The position numbers were made by a program, and so were the translations under genes. A stretch of DNA of 64,000 nucleotides. Origin: Sulfobacillus harzensis. GTDB taxonomy: Bacteria; Bacillota; Sulfobacillia; Sulfobacillales; Sulfobacillaceae. Of the stretch, positions 59,456 to 64,000 are shown one piece after another. Below the pieces are notes generated by a model, which was given only the letters and a program-made list of their open reading frames with translations, was not told the DNA's origin and ran no database searches. The DNA lies in NCBI RefSeq assembly GCF_012933365.1, contig NZ_JABBVZ010000012.1, positions 1 to 64,000 of the forward strand, given 5' to 3'. How positions within the stretch are numbered: the first letter of the stretch is position 1; each line of letters opens with the position of its first letter.

Positions 59456-60199
59456 GTGGGCGAGGCACAACGCTTGAACATCTTACACTTGTATCCTGAG
59501 CATATGAATCTTTATGGGGACCGGGGCAACGTGCTGGCGCTCGCACAACGAGCGCGCTGGCGGGGGATTCCGGTTTCCATCACGGGGCGTGAGGTGGGTC
59601 AACCCATCGACTGGTCCGAGGTGGATTTGGTGTTCATGGGCGGAGGGGAAGATTCCCACCAATCGCGTATTGCGGAGGACTTTTTGGCGCTCGGGCCCGA
59701 GTTAGCCTCGCGGCTTCACGAGGGATTGCCAATGCTGGCCATCTGTGGCGCGTATCAGTTGCTGGGGAAGTATTACAAGACCTCGGATGGTCGTGAGCTG
59801 CCTGGGTTGGGATATCTTGATGTGTGGACAGAGCCGGGGACTAATCGCGCGATTGGCGACGTGGTGACTGAAACGTCCCTTCCCATTAAGCCGCCGTCCC
59901 TGGTCGGATTCGAGAATCATGGGGGCCGGACCTATTTGGGGTCGGCGGCCAAGCCCTTGGGCACGGTGAAGCTCGGGCAGGGAAATAATGGGGAAGATCG
60001 GACCGAGGGTGCCATTCAAGATCGCGTGATTGGCACCTATCTGCACGGTTCGCTGTTGCCGAAGAATCCCCATTTGGCTGATTTGTTGCTGCGGTGGGCG
60101 CTTTTGTGGCAAGGATACTCGGACGAACTGGAGCCGCTTCCGGAAGATGAGGAAAGAGCTGCCCACCAGACGATTCTGGCACGCGCGCCAAATTCATAG
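59456..60199 (+). CDS. gatD: GatD-like glutamine amidotransferase (lipid II isoglutaminyl synthase subunit)
   Basis: 247 aa class I amidotransferase of the CobB/CobQ-like group. N-terminal LNILHLYPEHMNLYGDRGNVLAL, catalytic Cys in LAICGAYQLLGKYY, and HGSLLPKNPHLADLLLRW with the His. These are the GatD signatures; with MurT it amidates lipid II Glu. The usual neighbour murT is not in this window. GTG start behind GGAGGGGC. Confidence 0.88.
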   Translation: MGEAQRLNILHLYPEHMNLYGDRGNVLALAQRARWRGIPVSITGREVGQPIDWSEVDLVFMGGGEDSHQSRIAEDFLALGPELASRLHEGLPMLAICGAYQLLGKYYKTSDGRELPGLGYLDVWTEPGTNRAIGDVVTETSLPIKPPSLVGFENHGGRTYLGSAAKPLGTVKLGQGNNGEDRTEGAIQDRVIGTYLHGSLLPKNPHLADLLLRWALLWQGYSDELEPLPEDEERAAHQTILARAPNS

Positions 60200-60220
60200 C
60201 TATTGCCAAAGTGTGCATGA

Positions 60221-60226
60221 TATACT
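60221..60226 (+). promoter_or_regulatory. -10 box of tatA
   Basis: TATACT about 47 bases before the tatA GTG. The possible -35 (TTGCCA at 60203) is too close at 12 bases. Confidence 0.35.
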
Positions 60227-60272
60227 AAAGGACAACGTCGAGGGTGAGAGTTTCGCCGAAAGGAGTACGGCC

Positions 60273-60500
60273 GTGGATTTGTTTTCGCCTTTGCACATCA
60301 TCATTCTTCTGGTCATTGCGCTACTGGTGTTTGGACCAAAGCGCTTGCCGGAGATTGGTTCCGGATTGGGGAAGAGCATCCGCGAGTTCAAGCAGTCTAT
60401 GAACGGTATGATGACCTCTGAGCCGAAGGAGACCCCGCGTGAACCGGGGCAAGAGTATCCGGCTCAAGTTGTCGTTACGGATGAGAATACCCCTAAGTAA
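60273..60500 (+). CDS. tatA: Twin-arginine translocase subunit TatA
   Basis: 75 aa. N-terminal membrane helix LHIIILLVIALLVFGPKRLPEIG, with the FGPKRLPEIG hinge, then an amphipathic helix GLGKSIREFKQSMNGMM and an acidic tail. AAAGGAG seven bases before the GTG. The TatC partner is not in the window. Confidence 0.93.
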   Translation: MDLFSPLHIIILLVIALLVFGPKRLPEIGSGLGKSIREFKQSMNGMMTSEPKETPREPGQEYPAQVVVTDENTPK

Positions 60501-60513
60501 TCAACACAGAATC

Positions 60514-60539
60514 AAAGGAACCCGCGAGGGTTCCTTTTT
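60514..60539 (+). terminator. Terminator of tatA
   Basis: AAAGGAACCC-GCGA-GGGTTCC followed by TTTTT, between tatA and cysM. Confidence 0.92.
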
Positions 60540-60557
60540 GCGTGAGGAGGTTCAGGG

Positions 60558-61505
60558 ATGGCCGATCTTAAGCCGTGGGTCGGGAACACGCCATTGATTC
60601 GCCTGACGACGCTGTCGGAACGGTATCACACCGCGGTATGGGCTAAGCTGGAGTCACGCAATCCCGGAGGATCGGTGAAGGATCGAACGGCGTTGGCGCT
60701 CCTCCAGGACGCCTTGAACCGCGGAGTGGTGGGGCCCGATACCGTCATCATTGAGGCTACGTCCGGCAACACAGGGATTGCATTGGCTATGGCTTGTGCG
60801 TCCCAACATGTCCCGCTTGTCATCTGCATGCCTGAGGGCCAATCCTTGGAGCGAAAACAGCTCTTTTGGGCCTACGGCGCAACTGTAGTTGAGACGCCCC
60901 AAGAGCTTCGCACGGCGGGAGCGGTTCAGAGGGCACGTGAACTCGAGCAGCGTATTCCTGGAGGACTCATGCTTCGCCAGCACGAGAATCCCGCTAATCC
61001 GGCCGTTCATGAGCAGTCCACGGGGCCTGAAATTTGGGAGCAAACGCGGCACGAGATATCGACGTTTGTGGCTGGGGTCGGGACCGGCGGCACGGTTACG
61101 GGCGTGGGACGCTTTTTGAAACGTGAGAATCCCGACATCTTTATTGCCGCCGTGGAGCCTGAAAGTTCACCCGTTCTTTCGGGTGGCCAATCGGGATCGC
61201 ATAAGATTCCCGGCATAGGAGCCGGTTTTGTCCCGGACAATTTCGATCGGTCGGTCGTCGATCGGGTCCTGCAAGTTTCCGATGAAGCGGCTTGGGGCGC
61301 GGCCCGCTTCCTGCCTAAGTCCGAGGGCTTATTAGTGGGACTCTCGTCGGGAGCGGTTTACGTCGCTGCCGAACAATTGTTGCAGGAAGGTCATAAGAAT
61401 CTGGGGATGATTTTTGCCGATTCTGGCGAACGTTATTTATCGGCCGGTCTTTATCAGCCGACGGATGATGCGTGGGTTCGCCAATGGGCTCCTGATCTCT
61501 TTTGA
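60558..61505 (+). CDS. cysM: Cysteine synthase (CysM-like)
   Basis: 315 aa PLP enzyme. Lys in NPGGSVKDRTAL, EATSGNTGIALAMA, AGVGTGGTVTGVG and VGLSSGAVYV. Second copy beside the cysK at 26743-25826, from which it differs in length and in the loops, so different sulfur donor or regulation is possible. GAGGAGG seven bases before the ATG. Confidence 0.93.
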   Translation: MADLKPWVGNTPLIRLTTLSERYHTAVWAKLESRNPGGSVKDRTALALLQDALNRGVVGPDTVIIEATSGNTGIALAMACASQHVPLVICMPEGQSLERKQLFWAYGATVVETPQELRTAGAVQRARELEQRIPGGLMLRQHENPANPAVHEQSTGPEIWEQTRHEISTFVAGVGTGGTVTGVGRFLKRENPDIFIAAVEPESSPVLSGGQSGSHKIPGIGAGFVPDNFDRSVVDRVLQVSDEAAWGAARFLPKSEGLLVGLSSGAVYVAAEQLLQEGHKNLGMIFADSGERYLSAGLYQPTDDAWVRQWAPDLF

Positions 61506-61542
61506 CAAAAAGAGTGAAACCCCGTATCATCATAGAGGTTTT

Positions 61543-61638
61543 GGGGGTAGGTGGAGGCTTGGTGCCTTCCTTGGACTTCAAATCCAATGGCCGGCTTTAG
61601 AAGTCGGCGGTGGGTTCGATTCCCACATATCCCCGCCA
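61543..61638 (+). tRNA. selC: tRNA-Sec(TCA)
   Basis: 96-base selenocysteine tRNA. Long acceptor (GGGGGTAG with ATATCCCC, seven pairs and a G.A mismatch at the eighth), six-bp D stem GGAGGC/GCCTTC, anticodon stem TTGGA/TCCAA with loop holding TCA (GACTTCAAATCC), long variable arm GCCGGCTT..AAGTCGGC, T arm GTGGG-TTCGATT-CCCAC, discriminator G and encoded CCA. The host should therefore use UGA for selenocysteine somewhere. An island-like region begins right after it. Confidence 0.92.
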
Positions 61639-61647
61639 AAGTCAAGC

Positions 61648-61671
61648 CCCGCAAGGATTTGCGGGTTTTTT
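61648..61671 (+). terminator. Terminator of selC
   Basis: CCCGCAA-GGAT-TTGCGGG followed by TTTTTTG, nine bases after the tRNA 3' end. Confidence 0.92.
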
Positions 61672-61852
61672 GTTTTGCGCACAGCCCCTTCGGATTGGGC
61701 CGTTTTGCCATCGCGGGCCGCAAAACGGGCCGCAGGAAATTCCGGAGCGATTCTGACCACGCTACCAGACGTACTCGGACACCCGCGCGGCCCCTGCCAG
61801 CACACCCGAATCATAGAACCCATATCAAACAAAAAATTTTTTCGCAAACCGC

Positions 61853-61881
61853 TTGACAGGCCGCAAAACGGCCTAGGTACT
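61853..61881 (+). promoter_or_regulatory. Promoter of the HTH gene with operator in the spacer
   Basis: TTGACA at 61853-61858, 17 bases, then GGTACT (or TAGGTA two bases earlier). The spacer is nearly filled by repeat copy 61859-61873. A perfect A6T6 tract at 61831-61842 sits just upstream, like an UP element. Confidence 0.6.
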
Positions 61882-61901
61882 CAGCGGCGAGGTGATGAGC
61901 A

Positions 61902-62111
61902 ATGACACAACGACGGAAGGGCCAGCCCATCGATCCCGAAGCGAAATTCCTCAGTCCGCGCCAAGCCGCGCGGATTTTAGGGGTGTCCGAGTGCTTGGTG
62001 TACCGCCTGGCGGGCACCGACGACATGCCGGCGCGCCGGTTGGGGGGGCGCATTCTGATTCCTCGTGACTGGATTGAAAGCGGCGAGGTTGGGCAGCGGG
62101 GGAGCCGGTGA
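61902..62111 (+). CDS. Excisionase/MerR-type small DNA-binding protein
   Basis: 69 aa, HTH_17-like: FLSPRQAARILGVSECLVYRLAGTDDMPARRLGGRILIPRDWIES. This is the fold of phage and ICE excisionases/recombination directionality factors. GAGGTGATG upstream. Position after tRNA-Sec with repeats on both sides supports a mobile-element control gene that represses itself. Confidence 0.78.
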   Translation: MTQRRKGQPIDPEAKFLSPRQAARILGVSECLVYRLAGTDDMPARRLGGRILIPRDWIESGEVGQRGSR

Positions 62112-62177
62112 CAGCCTCCCTCCTGCGGCCCGTTTTGCGGCCCGTCGGACCACCGTGCAATGGCGGGAGCGGCGCGG

Positions 62178-63083
62178 TTAGTACAGGCTGTGCGGGGCGG
62201 GCTGACCAATCTCATTTTCCGCCGACTGCCACCACGCCGGCGGCGTGTAGTTGACCGACGGGCTGTTCAGGGTCGGAGCTACCTGGCCCCAATCCATCCC
62301 CGTGATGGCGTTGCCTTGCAACGTAACCACCACGGCTCCGGCGCCAATGGTCGGCGTCTTGTTTTCATCCGAGTTGCCCACCGACTCAATGAATACCTCG
62401 AATGTCGGAGTGGAAGACAACAAGCCCCCTGCGAAGACCGGCATGACTTTGAACGCGTAAATCTTCGCGTCGTGGGCTGCAGCCGGGCCAAACCATTGAT
62501 TGGCGTCCTTCGCCAACGCCACCTGCGCGGGCTGCCCGGCATACGGCCCGGTGTTCTGGGTGACGTTGGTCTTCCAGTCCGTCGCGTAGGCCGAAATGCT
62601 GCCGAGTCGCTGTGCGATGACAGCCTTCGCCGCAATTTGCCCCATCTGGTTCACTTGCGCGGTCAGCCCGTGGGTCGAGACGCCCGCCGGAATGACGGTC
62701 GGCAAGATTTGCGGCGCCGGCGTGCCGGGCACGCCGAACGCGTAGCCGTGGACGGTCGGGATGGTCTGCCCGTTACTCCACTGGCCCGGCTGATCCCAAC
62801 TGGCCGGCCACGACGGCCACGGGCCGCTCAGCACGGTTTCGTGCGATCCGTTTAAGAGCGTCACGGTCGTGGCGGTGTCGTTCGCCGGCACCTTGGGGGT
62901 TGTTGGCTTCTGGCCCGTGGGTTCCTTGTGATCCTTGGTCTTGGGTGCGGGGCGCTTGGGCGACGGGGATCGGGGGGACGCGGTGGATTGCGCCGTCGGG
63001 TGGTTCGCACTGGCTTGGGACGTACCACACCCGGCCAGTACCACGAGCGCGGCGGCACCACAGACCACGAACAACTTTTGCAT
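62178..63083 (-). CDS. Hypothetical lipoprotein of the putative island
   Basis: 301 aa. Signal peptide with lipobox VVLAGC, then a low-complexity Pro/Ser/Thr/Lys linker to about residue 85 and a globular part (DWKTNVTQNTGPYAGQPAQVALAKDANQWF, VFIESVGNSDENKTPTIGAGAVVVTL). Organisation resembles outer-face lipoproteins of conjugative elements but no family is recognised. GGAAGGA six bases before ATG 63083. Confidence 0.65.
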   Translation of the reverse strand: MQKLFVVCGAAALVVLAGCGTSQASANHPTAQSTASPRSPSPKRPAPKTKDHKEPTGQKPTTPKVPANDTATTVTLLNGSHETVLSGPWPSWPASWDQPGQWSNGQTIPTVHGYAFGVPGTPAPQILPTVIPAGVSTHGLTAQVNQMGQIAAKAVIAQRLGSISAYATDWKTNVTQNTGPYAGQPAQVALAKDANQWFGPAAAHDAKIYAFKVMPVFAGGLLSSTPTFEVFIESVGNSDENKTPTIGAGAVVVTLQGNAITGMDWGQVAPTLNSPSVNYTPPAWWQSAENEIGQPAPHSLY

Positions 63084-63098
63084 GAGACATCCTTCCAT

Positions 63099-63420
63099 TC
63101 ATGAAAGTTTCGACATAATTCCCATATTCTCGACTGTACAGCGGTTTTCCTGTTTTTGAGGGAACGGAGAGGACGGGGTGGTGACGGAGACGAAAAAATT
63201 TTTTCCAGTTTGCCGGTTCGTGTCGGGTGGGCCAGCCGGTTATCTGACCGGGGATCGGCCGGGGGTGGGCCGATGGCGCAAGAGGTGCAAACCGTTCTGC
63301 CTGCTTTGACACATTTTTTCGCCGGGCGCTACAGTAGTAAGGCAGACAAAAACGAGCGCCGGACTGACCCTCCGACGCCCCACCAACATAGGAACCCCTC
63401 TTGGAAAGGATGGTTCACCA
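63099..63420. promoter_or_regulatory. Intergenic region with promoter of the last gene
   Basis: Promoter TTGACA at 63306-63311, 18-base spacer, TACAGT at 63330-63335. A second A6T6 tract lies at 63193-63204 and an ATCGGC/GCCGAT inverted repeat near 63255. No gene is seen in the 322 bases. Confidence 0.6.
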
Positions 63421-64000
63421 TGAGTATACAGGACGCTCCGATGATCGGCAAGGCCGATGTCGCTCCTGCGCACCTCCGTGTTATCGATCCGGCCCGGCAA
63501 CGGCTCCGCCACGCCGACCGCGTGGCATTAGCGCTCCTCATCACCGAGGAGGAAATCACCCAAGTGCATCGGATGTTGCAGCGGTTATCCGCCAAAGACG
63601 AGGACCACGCCGCGCTCCGCAACGGGGCAGGATTCGGCAAATTTGATGTGGCGTGGGGACATCGCTTGGCTCAGCTTCCTCGGCTTTCTCCGGGACAAGC
63701 CGTCGCGGCGGCTCATCGGTTGCACAAGTATCGCCGCCAATTACCGGAGGACTACCGAGTCTGGACGGACTTGCTTAGCCGCCGCCGGGACGCTGAACCG
63801 CAAGCGGGCCCCGCCGACACCCCTTCGCAACCCCCCATGGGGGACGCGGCGACCGAGCCCAACCTGTGGACCACGGACTGGGCCCGCTGGTTTGTCAACA
63901 AGCACCAGGCCCGCCTCACGCGGGTGTCGGGGGACGATGTGGTTGCCGAGGACGCAACGATCTGGGCTGACTTGCTCGCAACCGAACTGAACTTGGGCTG
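63421..64000 (+). CDS. 5' part of a protein running off the window (island gene)
   Basis: 193 codons without a stop to the window end, from ATG 63421 behind GGAAAGGA. It begins MSIQDAPMIGK and contains GAGFGKFDVAWGHRLAQLPRLSPGQAVAAAHRLHKYRRQLPEDY at about residues 67-112. A similar block, which I recall only loosely, opens some phage or plasmid helicase/primase-like proteins. The rest (TDWARWFVNKHQARLTRVSGDDV) is not recognised. Likely a large replication or mobility protein of the element. Confidence 0.6.

Larger units (their letters stand above)
61697..62144. repeat. Four copies of a GGCCCGTTTTGCGGCCC-type motif around the HTH gene
   Basis: Copies: GGGCCGTTTTGC at 61697-61708; GGGCCGCAAAACGGGCCGC at 61715-61733 (inverted); GGCCGCAAAACGGCC at 61859-61873 (inverted); and GCGGCCCGTTTTGCGGCCCG at 62125-62144. 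Shared core CCGTTTTGC/GCAAAACGG. They flank the small HTH gene and occur nowhere else I can see in the window. Confidence 0.7.

Noticed and set aside
61414-61905. Open frames across tRNA-Sec and the repeats
   Set aside because: They run through the tRNA and its terminator and encode no recognisable protein.
1-64000. CRISPR array
   Set aside because: No regularly spaced direct repeats of 24-40 bases were seen.

Overview
The window reads as a piece of chromosome from a Gram-positive, moderately GC-rich bacterium of the Firmicutes. Close Bacillus-type families (MntR, TrmK, CsaA, GatD, a YwfO-like HD protein) sit beside an RNase P RNA that looks like the ancestral type A, a form II-like CO-dehydrogenase-family operon, an FTR1 iron permease and c-type cytochrome and redox genes. 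This mix suggests a Sulfobacillus-like acidophile or relative. That assignment is inference from gene content only.

Layout. 1-14 kb: a degenerate GGDEF membrane protein, the manganese pair mntR/mntH, a minus-strand operon coxL-coxM-coxS-prolyl oligopeptidase, a non-phosphorylatable receiver-like protein divergent from it, a MutM/Fpg glycosylase, a DUF4012 protein, and an ftr1-dtxR iron operon with a DtxR-type operator. 14-17 kb: a three-gene tRNA operon (Asn, Met/Ile2, Val) with promoter and terminator, then tdk-trmK-rnhA and the RNase P RNA gene. 17-23 kb: a lipoprotein/membrane pair, an ArsR (CmtR-like) regulator with a CDF transporter, padR-pit, and an MFS exporter. 23-34 kb: a frameshifted Lon-family protease, cysK-rrf2, murI, an aminotransferase, an HxlR redox regulator facing an FMN reductase remnant and wrbA, a cysteine-rich miniprotein, and a run M20 dipeptidase-cysE-unknown-threonine dehydratase. 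34-50 kb: a second, Nramp-related transporter, an amidohydrolase/M20 carbamoylase pair, an HD phosphohydrolase-csaA-glycosyltransferase-deacetylase-MDR run, an EamA-type transporter, a two-component system, superoxide dismutase, and a MITE-like palindrome. 50-61 kb: nfeD-stomatin (frameshifted), a phosphoesterase and FAD oxidoreductase pair, a HEAT-repeat protein, a metX-like acyltransferase, a cytochrome c lipoprotein, cbiB-cobS, a YbaK-like deacylase, gatD, tatA and cysM.

61.5-64 kb: a selenocysteine tRNA (selC) followed by what looks like the start of an integrated element. It holds a small excisionase-type HTH gene surrounded by repeats of a GGCCCGTTTTGCGGCCC-type motif, one placed exactly between -35 and -10; a lipoprotein; and a gene that runs off the window end.

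Themes: metal homeostasis (MntR/MntH, DtxR/FTR1, ArsR/CDF, Nramp-related), cysteine and sulfur amino acid synthesis (cysE, two cysteine synthases, Rrf2, metX-like), and redox stress (SOD, WrbA with HxlR). Three genes (trmK, padR, metX) can only be given a sensible start next to a good Shine-Dalgarno by using ATT, ATC and CTG. Two genes (lon-like, stomatin) are frameshifted. No CRISPR array, intact transposase or rRNA was seen.
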